Below, one piece after another: positions 32,300 to 44,723 of a stretch of DNA of 55,283 nt. Within the stretch, counting starts at the first letter, position 1, and the number at the start of each line of letters is the position of its first letter. The stretch spans positions 1-55,283 of the forward strand of contig CAXKVR010000317.1 in the NCBI GenBank assembly GCA_964058845.1, written 5' to 3'. A model generated the notes under the pieces. The model searched no databases and had not been told where the DNA came from. It saw only the letters and a list, made by a program, of their open reading frames with translations. The DNA comes from Carex sylvatica. Lineage: Eukaryota > Streptophyta > Magnoliopsida > Poales > Cyperaceae. The position numbers and the translations under genes are program-made.

Positions 32300-33330
32300 T
32301 TTCCTTGATCGTCCTCATTCAATGTTTCGAAGCTCAAAATTCTTCACTGGATGGAGATAGATCACGATTTAACGAATCTATCTATTTAAGGATCTAAAAA
32401 TATCACGTTATGATCGGATATGTCATGGTACATCATAGTTCTATCTAGATATATACAAAACAATAGGTGTGTCGGTCACGTTGTGACTCGTGTGTTCTAC
32501 ATTATAATTATTATGTGACATGATCATTTTTTGAAAATATGATACGGCACAATACGTAAAAGATTTAATCACGACACGTTACGTAGTCACGTGAGTCATG
32601 TGTAATTAGAACCATTAAATTTTAATTAAATTGTGACATTTAAATAAACTGACTTAAATTATGAAAATTAGTTAAATGTTAAATATCATCCTTTCAAATT
32701 TAATCATAACACGGCATGTCACGTAAAAATTTAACATAATCACGACACAACACGTATTTAGATTTCTATATATATCCCTCTATTTTCTAATCTTAGTATC
32801 TCATTCTCATATCAATTCAATTCAATCTCTAGCTAGAGAATTGCTTCTCCCTTTTTTCTTTAGTTTCAAAGCCTCTGCAGTGAGTTTGAAAGATAATTAA
32901 TTTGATATATTTTTTTCGAAGAGAATTCCATATATAGGACCAAATGCTAGATGAATGGACGAAATGCTGCCTGTAGTCTAGGGGTATCAATGGTACTTTT
33001 TTAGCTGTTTATCTAATCAGTATCGTATTCATTTTTTTTTCGTTAATCAAATAGGTAAAAATATGGGTAATTATTTCTATTTTTTATTAAAATGCAATTA
33101 CATACGTGTAAAATGAATGAGTTTTTGATGTTTAATTTGTAAAATATAATCAAACTAATTATTATATTAGTATTATACGTTATCACCCGTTACCATTTCG
33201 TTATCCGATAATATTAACGGATAAGGGTATGGATAAGGTTTAAATAAAGTTAATTTTAATAGATATAGGTATGAAAATATCTCCATCCAACCCGTACCCA
33301 TTGACACCCCTACTGTAGTCCCTCGTTCAA
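32300..33330. repeat. Segmental duplication, copy A
   Basis: Resembles 33671-34682 in the same order, from TTCCTTGATCGTCCTCATTC to GTAGTCCCT. Copy A carries the hAT MITE at 32979-33312, which copy B lacks. Copy B carries the MITE at 33768-34088, which copy A lacks. It is rich in CACG words shared with about 1375-1650. Confidence 0.75.
32979..33312. mobile_element. hAT MITE, 334 bp, perfect 8-bp TSD
   Basis: The termini are TAGGGGTATCAATGG and CCATTGACACCCCTA. CTGTAGTC is duplicated at 32971-32978 and 33313-33320. The paralogous site near 34670 (CTTGTAGTCCC) is uninterrupted, confirming the boundaries. Confidence 0.9.
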
Positions 33331-33339
33331 GGGTAGACC

Positions 33340-33690
33340 CAGCATAGTACCAGGGCGGCAGCCGCCCCCTCCTGGATTTTGAAATTGAGTGGTGATCTAT
33401 CGGTACTGATCGACTTTGTCCCTCTGGAAATATCTCCCCCACCCCCCCCCCCCCCCCCCCCCCGAATGTTTGTTTTGTAATTCAGATTAAATTTATTATT
33501 AAAATCAAAATAAATTTCTTGAATTATGATTGATAATTATAATTATAATTATAAGTTAAAGCATCAGAAATTATAAGTCAGAGCATTGGAAAATACAAGT
33601 CAAAATATTATTTTTATAGAATACCAATTAGTTAATGGGTTTAAATTTGATTTGATATTTTTCCTTGATAATTGGTTTTTCCTTGATCGT
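33340..33690 (+). repeat. Poly-C-containing dispersed repeat, copy 1
   Basis: Homologous, in opposite orientation, to 49586-49990. Shared words include GATCGACTTT, AAATTTCTTGAATTATGA and CCAATTAGTTAATG. Includes C runs at 33436-33440 and 33442-33463. The class is not identified. Confidence 0.65.
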
Positions 33691-34682
33691 CCTCATTCAA
33701 TGTTTCAAAGCTGAAAATTCTTCACTGGATGGAGATGGATCATGATTTAACGAGTCTATCTATCTAGGAGCATCTACATTTTTAAAACTCAACTAAGTTT
33801 CTAAATAATCGTTAATTTTTTTTTAAATTAAATGTATTCAAAGTTTCTAACTCTCACATTTTTAAAATTAATTTCATAATTTCTATTAAGCCACGCCAAC
33901 AACAAATTAAAAATGAGAAATAATTTGAGTCAATTATTTGATTAGCATGGAGTTTATAAACAGTATTTTAATAAGAAAATTTACTATATAGTTTTTAAAT
34001 AAAAAAAACTCTTTCACATCTCTGAAACTGAATTAGAAATTGCCACATCATATTAGAAAATCTAATAGTTTCAGGAATATAGATGCTCTAAGGATCTAAA
34101 AAAATCACGTTGTGATCGGATATGTCATAGTACGTCATAGTTCTATCAAGATACAGAACGATATATGTGTCGGTCACGTTGTGACTCGTGTGTCCCGTGT
34201 TATAATTACTTATGTGACGTGATTATTTTTTAAAAATTAATTACGGTACATTACGTAGTCACGTGAGTCATATGTAATTAGAACCGTTAAATTTTAATTG
34301 AATGATGATAATTAAATAAACTAACTTAAATTATGAAAATTAGTTAAATGTGAAAGATCATCCTTCTAAATTTGATCACAACACAGCATGTACAAATCTA
34401 ACTTAGTCACGACACGGTACGTATTTAGATCCCTGTAGCTATCCCTCTATTTCCTAATCTTAGTATCTCGTTCTTGAATCTCATGCGTGGAAATCATTCA
34501 TTCTCATACCAATTCAATTCAATCTCTAGCTAGAGATTTGCTTCACCCTTTTTTTTTTTTTTTAATTTCAAAGTCTCTGTAGTGAGTCTAAAAGATAATT
34601 TGATAATTTTGTCGAAGAGAATTCCATATATATAGGACCAAATGCTAGATGAATGGACGAAATGGTGCTTGTAGTCCCTTGT
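33671..34682. repeat. Segmental duplication, copy B
   Basis: Partner of 32300-33330, carrying its own insertion at 33768-34088. The two copies differ at many positions, so the duplication is not recent. Confidence 0.75.
33768..34088. mobile_element. PIF/Harbinger-like MITE, about 321 bp
   Basis: The termini are GAGCATCTA and TAGATGCTC, with a 3-bp flank TAG/TAA consistent with the TWA target of this superfamily. Absent from the paralogous copy A (continuous near 32385). Confidence 0.65.
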
Positions 34683-35626
34683 TCATTATAAGGCGCACGA
34701 TCTAAAGTACTTCCGACGTTGTTCGGTAATGAGACTTAGAGTCTTGCAACTTAAGAGTTTAAGTTGTGTTAAGGAGAAGTTGTTCAGCTGTTTGACTGAC
34801 CTTGACTTAAAAAGCAATGAAGCTTAGAGTGTATAAAGATGCTAAGGAGGAGCTCTAAAGAGGCATTGTCTTAAGCCGAGGTTTTTATCAACTTAAGAAT
34901 TTGTTATAAGAAAGTTCGAGAAAGGTATTCTAAACCTATCTAAAACACAGCTGTTCAGTCATCTTAAACGGCTAAAGAGGCTAAAGACTTACAACCAAAC
35001 ACTCAATTCAAGTTTTAGAAAATATTATTTGTTGTGTAGGACAACTTATCATGTGTTATAATACAATTTTAGAAATCTACGCATTGTTCAATGCATCTTG
35101 GCCCCAATGGGGTACAATAATGCACACTAATTAACCAATACATCTTAGAATGTTTGTTTTTGGTATTTATTTTATCCGATCCATTTGATACTAATCTAAA
35201 TCTGTTTAGATATATATATGATCTCAATATCCAACTTTTCATCATTGAGAATAAATGAAAAACACAAGAATGTAATTCATGCGTTGAGATAGCTGAAAAA
35301 TAATATTCTTTTTATTTTAGAGTAAGGTGGAGCAAATACATGTGTTTCACGTGAGTCATATTTCTTAAATATGTGATGTGATGTAATATAATGTCACAAA
35401 TATGCTGTAACATGGAGAAAATGCACCTTATTACACCCATTACACATCATGTTTAATCACAAGTACATGTTATAAAAAAGTTTTAATTTTCTGTTCAGAT
35501 TTTGAATTGTTGATTGGAAAAATAAAAAGGTCCTAAAATTGTGGAAATCTTGAATAGATATTTTAAATTGAAGAAAAATATATTGGAAAAATTAATTATT
35601 TTATATTTTTATAAATTGGCAATTTC

Positions 35627-35667
<41 letters not shown>

Positions 35668-35867
35668 CTAAGGAATACTATCAGGCATATCTCTCCTTCT
35701 TATTAAGGAGCTTAATGTCTAGATCCTGCAAAGGTCTTGATTTACTATTTTTTTTTAAATGATGCTCAGCCGTTGAATTTTCAGATCACACATAGATGAA
35801 TTTTTTAAATTATGCGCTTCAACACTTAAGCATGCACTGGTCACGCCGCACATGATCCCGACGCCTG
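34683..35867. other. Intergenic DNA, no gene seen
   Basis: AT-rich, with an (AT)n microsatellite at about 35632-35661. No coding region is recognised. Confidence 0.5.
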
Positions 35868-36208
35868 TGGACTGCGCACCCTTTTTTCTTGCTGAAGGCG
35901 GAATTCAAACCTAGTTGGGTTCTGTTGATGCCAAAAATTTTACCACTACACTAGAGTTCACATGTATTATCTTGTAGATAAATATAATATTTAACTATTT
36001 TTCTCTACAAATTTGATTTAAATTATAATTATATAAAGTCTGTGGACCGCACACCCTTTTTTCTGCTGAAGGCAGGATTCGAACCCAGTTGAATTCTGTT
36101 GGTGCCAAAAAATTTACCACTACACTAGAGTTTACATGTGTTATGTTGTAGATAAATATAATATTAACTATTTTCTCTACAAATTTGATTTAAATTATAA
36201 TTATATAA
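35868..36208 (-). mobile_element. Tandem tRNA-derived SINE units
   Basis: Two direct units of about 170 bp (from about 35871 and 36046). On the minus strand each has an A-box TAGTGTAGTGG (35953-35943 and 36127-36117). In the second unit a perfect B-box, GGTTCGAATCC (36085-36075), follows 31 nt later; in the first the B-box is mutated. This is the pol III promoter layout of plant SINEs. The AT-rich stretch after each unit (GATAAATATAATATT...) is also duplicated, so a segment, not just the SINE, was copied. Confidence 0.65.
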
Positions 36209-37290
36209 ATATCATATATAAAATAATAAAAATATTAATAGCTGTATCGTATCCTTCATTTTTGAAAATTGCCGTATCGCTATATCCGTATCGTATCAGT
36301 ATTATTATTGCTTTGAGATTTGTGCAACACGTATTTGAATGGTTGATTTGTAAATAATGAAACGCTTAATCTTTTTTATTTTATAATATTTTATAATAAA
36401 ATAATATATTTTCGTTGGAACGCACAGATGGAGTTATATATATATATATATCTATCCGTGTGATGTTACTGCTGCCTATATGTGCCCACATATCATTTAA
36501 TCATGTGTTGAATGGTGTGCCGGGATGTGTTAAGGTCGATTTGTGTAATGTTTTGTGTCGTGTTCTTTTTTGTCAAAAGAAAGCACGTACACATGCTGTA
36601 AAAATATGTTATTAATTATTATTCACGAGAATAAAAGTATTTTCTGCTAATGGTATTTTTATGAATATATTTTAGTAATAATGATACGCTCAAAAATAAT
36701 ATTTTCTAGTCGATGTACTCTCATGAGTAGTCAATTTTTATCCTCACGAATAGTGACCTATTTTTGTATTTATGTCACGTGTGTTGTGTCGTTATGTAAT
36801 AAAATCAGATGTGGATGCCTTTTTTCTTCGTAATGACAGTGTTCAGTATATAATTTAAGATAATATATTGAACTTTTAAAATGCATAGTGCAAAAGTTAG
36901 GAGCTGTTTGAAGCTTAAATTAATGATTACAATTAATTGGAGAAAGTATTCAACAATAACTCGTTCAAACTTTACAGAGAATAATTTCTCAATCATTCGT
37001 GCTGCGGGTGTGAAAATTAATAATTATTCTACACTCAAAATATTGATCGGACGGTATGAATTCTAAACTCAAAATTCAATTTAATTATCTAGAGAATAAC
37101 CACTCCGTGTCCGAATCAAACTCGTTTACTCTGAAATAAATATGTGATGGACACGTACCAGTTGGTCTCAAGCAGCAGCGATTCATCCTTCTTGAAGAAA
37201 CAGATGGTTTTGATTTTTGACATGTCTGGACCATAGTCACAAGATTTGCGAATTATACGCCTACGGACTTCAACCAAAAAAAAAAAAAGA
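36209..37290. other. Intergenic DNA, no gene seen
   Basis: AT-rich with a short (AT)n run near 36434. No coding region is recognised. Confidence 0.5.
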
Positions 37291-37299
37291 TTCGCGAAT

Positions 37300-37585
37300 T
37301 AAATCCGAATAATTCATTTTTTTGGTGATACCGAATTATTCAGTTGACCAAAATTTGACTAAATTAAACTCTAATAATTCGCGATATTTACAAAAAATTT
37401 CTTGAATATATATATATTTATATTTTGCTTTCTTGCAGGACTGAATCACGAATTTTTTGAATACATGACAGTGTTCATTTTTTTTGCTCTCTGGTCCAGA
37501 TAATTCCGAATTATTTCTGAATCACGAATTTTTGACCTTGCTGAACCGAACCAGAATAATTCATTTGTCACTATGGGACTCCGGA
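37300..37585 (+). repeat. Dispersed repeat, copy 1
   Basis: Shares order and words with 38048-38365: ATCCGAATAATTC at the start, GGTCCAGATAATTCCGAAT within, ATTTGTCACTATGG at the end. Many GAATTATTC/GAATAATTC inverted words suggest a MITE, but no target duplication was fixed. Confidence 0.6.
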
Positions 37586-38047
37586 CTCTGGAATTATTGA
37601 ACCCGTTTCACATTGGCCTTCTCTGTTTCATCCACATACAACCAGAAAAAAAGTTCACACAAAAAGCAGGATTTTTTTTTTTTATCATTAAAAACAAAAA
37701 CAAAAACAGGATTGATGCAAAGGAATTGCGAAACAATTTCACTAGTCCAGGTGTCCTTTTTTTACTGGCAGAATGGAGCCATCAAATATCTTCTTTTATA
37801 TGCATTGAACATCACAATTAGGATGTCTTGTCTATGTATCTAGCATTCAAATATTTTAGGAAATATTGATCTTCCACTAACCACACACTAGATACGAATC
37901 CACTGAACCTCTATGATTCAAAAAGTGCGTACCACCTGTAAAGCAAACAATAATAAAATACAAAATTAGTCGTTTGTGCCACCTAGGAAGGCAACTAAAA
38001 TGTGCTCCTAGGGAAATATGAATTGAACCTCTCGTGCGCACTTAGCA
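37586..38047. other. Intergenic DNA between repeat copies
   Basis: No gene is recognised; short open frames here have no domain. Confidence 0.4.
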
Positions 38048-38365
38048 CAAGATTAATCCGAATAATTCGTTTTTTTTTTTTTTTTTTTTTTTTTTTTTCT
38101 GGTGATGTCGAACTGAACACTGAATTATTTGGTTGATCTAATTTTAACTGAATTAAATTCGAATAATTCACAAATTTTACGAATTATTCCCAAAAAAAAT
38201 TCATAACATTTTATTTTTTGGTTTTTTTTCTCTCTTGCAAGATTGAGATCTCTGGTCCGGATAATTCCGAATCATTTTCGAATTATGCCTGAACTATTTT
38301 CGAATCACGAAATTTTGACATCACCAAACCAAACCCAAATAATTTATTTGTCACTATGGACTGGG
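38048..38365 (+). repeat. Dispersed repeat, copy 2
   Basis: Second direct copy of 37300-37585, with a T run of about 30 bases at about 38069-38098. Confidence 0.6.
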
Positions 38366-39160
38366 CAATGCTTCATTTTATCTAGGCAATCATTATTGGG
38401 TGTTAATTAAGTTTTCTTTAGGGAAACACATAATAAACGTTTTCAGAAAAAATAAAGATCTAGTTCATATTTAATTGAGCACATATTGGATGTTAAATAT
38501 GAGTTTTTAACCGGAAAAAAAAAACACAAACATTGTTTTGAATTTCAATTGATAAATTAGTGTATAAATTATTCATTGTGAGTGTGTACTAAAAGTCACC
38601 TTAGTGCAACTAGTAATGACACAAGTCATGCAGGAGAACAAAGATTTAAATTTTGCATGTGTAGCAATGAGGGTGTGTAAATATGTGCGTGAATTAGAGG
38701 TGAAAACAGATCGGATACGGAAGGGATAGAGTTAAAACTATATCCATGTCCATTTTTTATTTTTCAGATACAGATCGAGTTGAATCGGATATTTATTAAA
38801 AAATTATAAAATATTATAAAAAATAAGAAAGTTCATAATATTTCTAATTATAATAGTAAATAACATAATTTGTTCATAATATTTATTAAACTATATAATA
38901 TATATCTACTATTTAAATATAAATAATTAAAATATAAAATTATATATATATATTCATATCCACATCAGATATTAAATATCCATAATGTTTCTCCCTTTTA
39001 CAATTTACATACTATATTGCTATCACAAAATAATAAAAAAAAAAATTGAAAAACGTGTACCAAAAGATCACAAGGAAAAGTAACCAATTGATTCGGACAA
39101 AGAGAGCAGCTGGGATGTTATCCAATAGAAATGCTATTTCTGACAAGGAGAGCTAACAAG
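38366..39160. other. Intergenic DNA with decayed hAT-like traces
   Basis: Positions about 38695-38990 contain CAGATCGGATACGG and later ATATTCATATCCACATCAG words like those of the hAT MITE at 52548, but without clear ends. No gene is seen. Confidence 0.35.
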
Positions 39161-40754
39161 CCTATTGGATTGCAAAAATCCGACCCAGACTGCTCGTATC
39201 TGACCCACCCATACCTGCTATCCAGGATATCTGTGTTCGAGCCCGAATATAAATTGGATAAAAGGGTACACGGGTAAGGCATAAAATAGATAGGGTACAG
39301 TTATTTGGTTCAATACCCGGGCATACCCGTCCCGAATTACGCCCGTGCCCGCCCGACCCAACCCTCCGCCCGTCTACCCATACCCTATACCCTATATCCA
39401 TACCCGTACCCGTTACCTTTTTTTTTTAAATTCAAATTGTTTTTAAATTTTGAATCCCGTCGGTTCAACCGGGCCCAGACCGGTCTAATCAAACCCGGAC
39501 CAGCTGGACCCACCCGTCCCGTCCGGTTCTCTAATATTTTCTTTAAATATCCCCTATTCCTCTCAAAAAATTCACACTCTCATTCTCTCAATCTTAATTC
39601 TCAAATTTTATTATTCTCAATTTTTTAATTTATTATTTAAAAAAATATATAGTTGTAAATTTAATTCATTCTACAAATCTGCAAACGGAATTACGAAGTT
39701 CGGCACCTCCCGCAAGATTTTTTTGCGAGATTTAAAGATAACATTTATTTCATGTTAGATTAATTTATTTTTGTAGAGTACATTTAGTTTATGCTAGATT
39801 TATTGAATATTAAGTAATTAGATTTGTTAGATTTGTTAAATTTATTAAGTAATTAGATTTGTTAGATTTATTTATGTTAGATTTGTTAGATTTATTGAAT
39901 ATGTTAGATTTATTTAGTTTATGTTAGATTTGAATATGTGAAGTAATTATATTTGTTTTGAAAGGTTAGATTTTATTTTTCAAATTGTTAGATTTATTTT
40001 TAATATGTGAAAAAAATAGGTTAGTTTTATTTTTTTTGAATATATGAAGTAATTAGATTTGTTTTGAATAGGTTAGATTTATTTTTCAAAATTCGGATTT
40101 ATTTTTAATAGGCTAAAAAATTGGTTAGTTTTATAGATTTGAATATGTGAAGTAATTAGATTTGTTTTGAATATGTTAGATTTTATTTTTCAAAATTTGG
40201 ATTTATTTTTAATAGGTTAAAAAAATTGGTTTGTTTTATAGATTTGAATATGTGAAGTAATTATATTTGTTTTGAATAGATTATATTTATTTTTCAAAAT
40301 TCAGATTTATTTTTAATATGTGAAAAAAATTGGTTAGTTTTATAGATTTGCATATGTGAAGTAATTATATTTGTTTTGAATAGGTTAGAATTATTTTTCA
40401 AAATGTTAGATTTATTTTTTTAAATTCTGTTTTTTAATTTCTATTTTTTAATTTCTGATTTTTTTATTATGTTTTTTAATTTTTATTTTTTAAATTCTAT
40501 TTTTTTTTTATTCTGTTTTTTTTATTCTGTTTTTTTTATTCTGTTTTTTATTCTGTTTTTTTTAATTCTGTTTTTTATTTTCTGTTTTTTATATTTTTGT
40601 TATTTTTCTGTTTTTTTTATTCTGTTTTTACATTTTTGTTTTTTATTTTTCAAAATGTATGTTAGAATTATTTTGATTAGGTTAAATAAGTAAGTTACAA
40701 ATATTTTTTTAATATGTCAAGTAATTTACATTTTTTTTTGAATAGGTTTAAAAA

Positions 40755-42599
40755 ATGTCATCTCATCGTGATTTCGTATAAGATGACATCGCGAGACTGT
40801 CGGCCGATATTTTTGACGCGCCAATACAAAATTATCCACAAAATTATCCCGGTAGTTCCTCCCAAATGGCACCACCTAATTATCCACAAAATTATCCACC
40901 AAATTATCAAAGAAGGGACCAAATGCTAGATTTGAATTATCAACAACCCCCACAAATGAGTGCACCGCCACAGTATTATACTTCAACCGATCCAAACGTA
41001 TTCATTCCACAAGAAGCACTTCAACCGATACCACCGTATACATATAGAGGCATTGGCTCTTCTTCTGTAGTATCGAGTCAATTCACTGACACTGCTCCTA
41101 CAGGAGGTACACATTCGACAGGTGAACCTGAAATTTAAGAAGAAGTTGTCCCTCATTCGACAAGTGACCTACCACAAGAACCAGTAGAAAAGAAGACTAA
41201 AAGATCTCCTCCCGAATACAATCAACCGTGGACGAGATTTTACAAGATTACCAGAGATCAGGGCAAAATTATGCAATTTCTACAATGTAAGGTAAAAGAC
41301 TGCAACAAAATTTTTGAGTATAAACAAACTAGTGGTATGACTTTAAGAGACATGCCAAAATGCACGAAAGAATGGGTGAGGTTCCAAGTGAAAATCCTGA
41401 ACCGAGACAAATCCAAACCCTTATAAACGCAGATGGTACCAGAACCAATCCAAAATTTGATGAATCAAAAATGCTTAGTGAATTAGCCCGGTACATTACC
41501 CATAAATAACAGCCAAAAAGTATGGGTGGGTGCACGAGTTTTTCCCGGTTATGCATTCGGGGGTTAGCTCAACCAATGTACAAGAGGATCCATCATAGAA
41601 AGATGGTTAGTGAAATAAAAAAATCAGTTTACCTCGACCAAAAATGACCTTAAAGCTCAATTTACATACCAAAACAATAAGATGTCAATTACCTCCGATA
41701 TATGGACTGCCGGTAAACATGGCCTTGGGTACTCTTGTATTACCGGCCATTGGATCGATGATCATTGGGTATTACAAAAAAGGATATTAAGTTTTCGAGT
41801 TTTGGATTCACCCCACACTGCAAATGTAATTTTCAAATCCATTATTGTGGTTTTAGAAGAGTATAACCTTAAGAGGAATATGGGTAACAAGATTTTTTTT
41901 CTATATCTTTCGATAATGCTAGCAACAATATTGCTTCCATTGGATTTTTAAACGGTCACTAAACTCGATCATGAATGGTGAAATATTTCACCAAAAGTGT
42001 GCTTGCCACATTCTTAACCTCGTCGTGAAGGCGAGTCTAAAAATAAAAGCCGGAAAACTATTGATAATTAAATTTAAGAATGCCCTCAACCACATTATTT
42101 CAAACCAAGAAAGAAAACAACAGTTTGCTGAATTATACATCAGCTATAGATTGAGCAAGTTGAAGGTACCTTGAGATATAGATACCCGTTGGAACTCAAC
42201 ATATAGGTTGTTGAACCGATGCCTTCCTTACAAAGATGTCATAGGGGAGTTTTTGAGAAGCTTCACCCCCGAGGCATTGCAATTGGAACTCATTGACGAA
42301 GAATGGGATAAACTGCAAAGGCTTAGCAAATTTCTAGGGATCTTTTTTACTGCAACCGTCCAACTATCATGCTCGTACTCACCGATAAACGAAGTAAGTT
42401 GGGTGCACATATTTTTTAGAGACTTGTGTGCTTGAAAGATTGGATTGTTGCTGAACAGTGCAGGCAACATGTGCCTCAACAACCATCATCATCTGAACCT
42501 GACACTGAAGAAAGCGGTACCGAGGCGCAGCACGAGGCTAATTCAGATTCAGACGGTGCCGAAGAGAGCGAACAATGGTATATGAATCCAAACTACTAG
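40755..42599 (+). pseudogene. hAT transposase (BED/RICESLEEPER type), broken
   Basis: Fragments appear in order. MSSHRDFV is followed by an early stop. An Asn/Pro/Gln-rich N-terminus comes next (NYPQNYPPNYQ, near 40880). A BED zinc finger is near 41215-41340 (WTRFYKI, then CKVKDCNKIFEYK). The catalytic core start SITSDIWTAGKHGLGYSCITGH lies near 41685-41750, then CACHILNLVVKASL near 42000. An acidic tail ends ESEQWYMNPNY* at 42599. Several stops and frameshifts separate them. The C-terminal hATC dimerisation domain is absent: the sequence jumps from SPINEVSW to CLKDWIVAEQC near 42400. Intact relatives excise and insert hAT elements; this copy cannot. It could be a source family for the nearby hAT MITEs, but their termini were not matched to it. 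Confidence 0.8.
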
Positions 42600-43234
42600 A
42601 TAGATAGTGTCGGTATAAATTTCTAACCTCTTTTAATCTTTATGGTTATTTTTTAAATTATAAATTTCTAAATATTTTAATTAGTTTTTTAATTATTTAT
42701 TTTAAAGAAGAATTACTAAAAAAAAATTAGAACTCCGCCTATGTTATTTTACATAACCGATCCCAAGTCCGGAATTAAGGAGGAGGGTAACTTTTATTTT
42801 TTAATCTATTATTTTAAAATAATTCATAATTATTTTTAAAGTAATTGATTTAAGAAAATTTTTATTTTTATTTTATTCTTTTAAAGTTTCTGATTTAATT
42901 ATATTTTCGATTTATATTTTATTTAACCTATTAAAAATAAATGAACGTTTAGAAAATATATTATAGATATAAATAAATTATGAAACTATATAATTAGAAT
43001 GAGAATTTGAAAATAAAATAAAATGACTCGTGTAAAGAAATAAATAAATACATTTGTATTTAGCCGAATAAATATACAAATTTTCGCATGAATAATTTAT
43101 ATATATATGTTACAAATTTTATTTATTTATATACACTATTTGATATTGAACTATTCTGATTTTAAAAGTCGAATTATAAACACGTAATGATATTCGTACA
43201 ACACCGTAAAAAATAACAGAAAAAAAAAACGGAC
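42600..43234. other. 3' non-coding part of degenerate hAT
   Basis: AT-rich, with no coding capacity, between the transposase remnant and the GGGTAC-rich right end. Confidence 0.45.
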
Positions 43235-43522
43235 TGAACTGGCCCCTACCCGAACCGCCCGGACTGCCCTGTCCGTCAAGGGTACCACGGGCACGGGTAT
43301 AAGACGGGCAGAGCACGGGTTTTAAAAAATATATCCGTGATACCAGACCCGTGGTACCCGTATACCCATGATACCCGTACCCGACTCCTACCCGCATCCG
43401 ACCCCGAGTATACCCGGCCCCCCCGGCCCCTAACCGAGAGCAATACACGAAACAAGCCTGACAGTGAGAGCTCCATACTGGTAAAATCTTATCAGTTGAA
43501 GAGACTGGAAATAAATCTGCTG

Positions 43523-43545
43523 TTTTCATCAAAAAAAAAAAAAAT
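43523..43545 (+). mobile_element. SINE-tail-like micro-insertion, 7-bp TSD
   Basis: A 23-bp insert, TTTTCATC plus an A run, interrupts the MITE terminus and is flanked by TCTGCTG at 43516-43522 and 43546-43552. It resembles the last bases of the SINE at 2079-2222 (TTTTTATC then A run), so it may be an extreme 5' truncation. Confidence 0.5.
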
Positions 43546-43589
43546 TCTGCTGTGATTCTAAAGATGTCGCAGGGAGAGCTAACCCTGTG

Positions 43590-44029
43590 AGAAATTTTTT
43601 ATTCATAGAAATTGAGAAAAAGTTAGAGAGAGAAACAGAAAGAGTGTAGAGGTTATGATATTGATAGAAAGATCGGTTTATATTTTATCGATTCTAACAA
43701 TTAAAACAGTTAGATAGGTAGAATCTGTATCCATCCTAACCTATAATTTTTAATTTTGGATCTTCTGCGGCACTATCTTCACAATTTTGGATCTCTTTGC
43801 GGCAACAGGAATGACAACAATTAATTCTGGATCTTCTGCAGCACCGTCTTTACAATCTACAAAATAGAAAAACTATAGGTTAGGATGGGTACAGATTCTA
43901 CCTATCTTAACTGTTTTGATTGTAATGATCAGTAAAATCTGTATCGATCTTTCTATCAATATCATAAACTTTGTACTCTTCTATTTTTCTCTCTACCTTT
44001 TTCTTAATTTCTATGAATAAAAAATTTTC
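43590..44029. mobile_element. Nested MULE-type MITE, 440 bp, perfect 9-bp TSD
   Basis: Inverted arms of roughly 170 bp, starting AGAAATTTTTTATTCATAG and ending in the complement of GAAAATTTTTTATTCATAG. AACCCTGTG is duplicated at 43581-43589 and 44030-44038. The centre has repeated GGATCTTCTGC(G/A)GCA words. It is non-coding. Confidence 0.88.
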
Positions 44030-44689
44030 AACCCTGTGATTCCTTTTTCTCAAAATAATAATCCGATTCCAAATCTAACTTTTCCATTTTTAGAATGCAC
44101 AAATCTCAACAATACTTATTTTTTTTATGCATGAATTTCTAGACAGATAAATGGATGGATATAGAATAATGAATTCAGATCCAGTGAACCCAAAGATTGA
44201 ATTTTAAATCGGAACCGTCCAATTCAAATCTGAGATAATCTATCCTAAGTAGAGCGCATGCATCCCGAGAAATGATTTTGAATCGCAAAGCAATCTTGAG
44301 CGACAGATTCAAATCGGATGGTCCCGATCCAAAATCCAAAGACCTTTAGGGTGTGCTCCAGTCGAGGTAGAAGTCACTCATTAAAGGGAAGAGAAGGGAG
44401 ACGTGCTCAGCCCGCTGCTGCCCGTCTTGTTTACTCGCTTCAGAAACAAAGAGATCGGAGAGGAGAGGAGGGGAGATGGCACTGTGACAGAAGAAAATCA
44501 AGCGTAAAAAGTTGTGAAATTTGCAAACTCCCTCCCAATTCAGAGTGTAGACGGAATAATATGATTGTATTTTCCTTCCTTCGTCTTCCGTCTCCTTCCT
44601 CTGCGTGACTGACTTCTGAAGCAAAGCCTTAGAATCACAGCAGATTTATTTCCGAAGAGACTATCCAACACTGTTCCTCTGTTCCCTCA

Positions 44690-44723
<34 letters not shown>

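Larger units (their letters stand above)
39300..43432 (+). mobile_element. Degenerate hAT element
   Basis: Encloses the broken BED-type transposase at 40755-42599. Both outer regions (about 39320-39420 and 43235-43432) are rich in CCCG/GGGTA motifs in opposite senses, such as TACCCGTACCCG on the left and GGGTAC words on the right. The right end can be placed at ...CGGCCCCTA (43432), the complement of a TAGGGGC-type hAT terminus. The left end and the 8-bp duplication were not resolved. Confidence 0.6.
43507..44653. mobile_element. MULE-type MITE, 1,147 bp, perfect 9-bp TSD
   Basis: The left terminus is GGAAATAAATCTGCTG plus TGATTCTAA (interrupted by the insert at 43523-43545); the right terminus is TTAGAATCACAGCAG then ATTTATTTCC. 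GAAGAGACT is duplicated at 43498-43506 and 44654-44662. It contains a nested MITE (43590-44029) and a tiny A-tailed insertion. Short open frames at about 44318-44624 on both strands show no domain. Same family as 30823-31033. Confidence 0.85.

Noticed and set aside
39305..39628. Pro/Tyr-rich open frame at the left end of the hAT region
   Set aside because: Produced by repeated TACCCG motifs; no domain.
44318..44624. Overlapping open frames of about 95 codons on both strands
   Set aside because: They lie inside a MITE, have no domain, and follow purine-rich composition.
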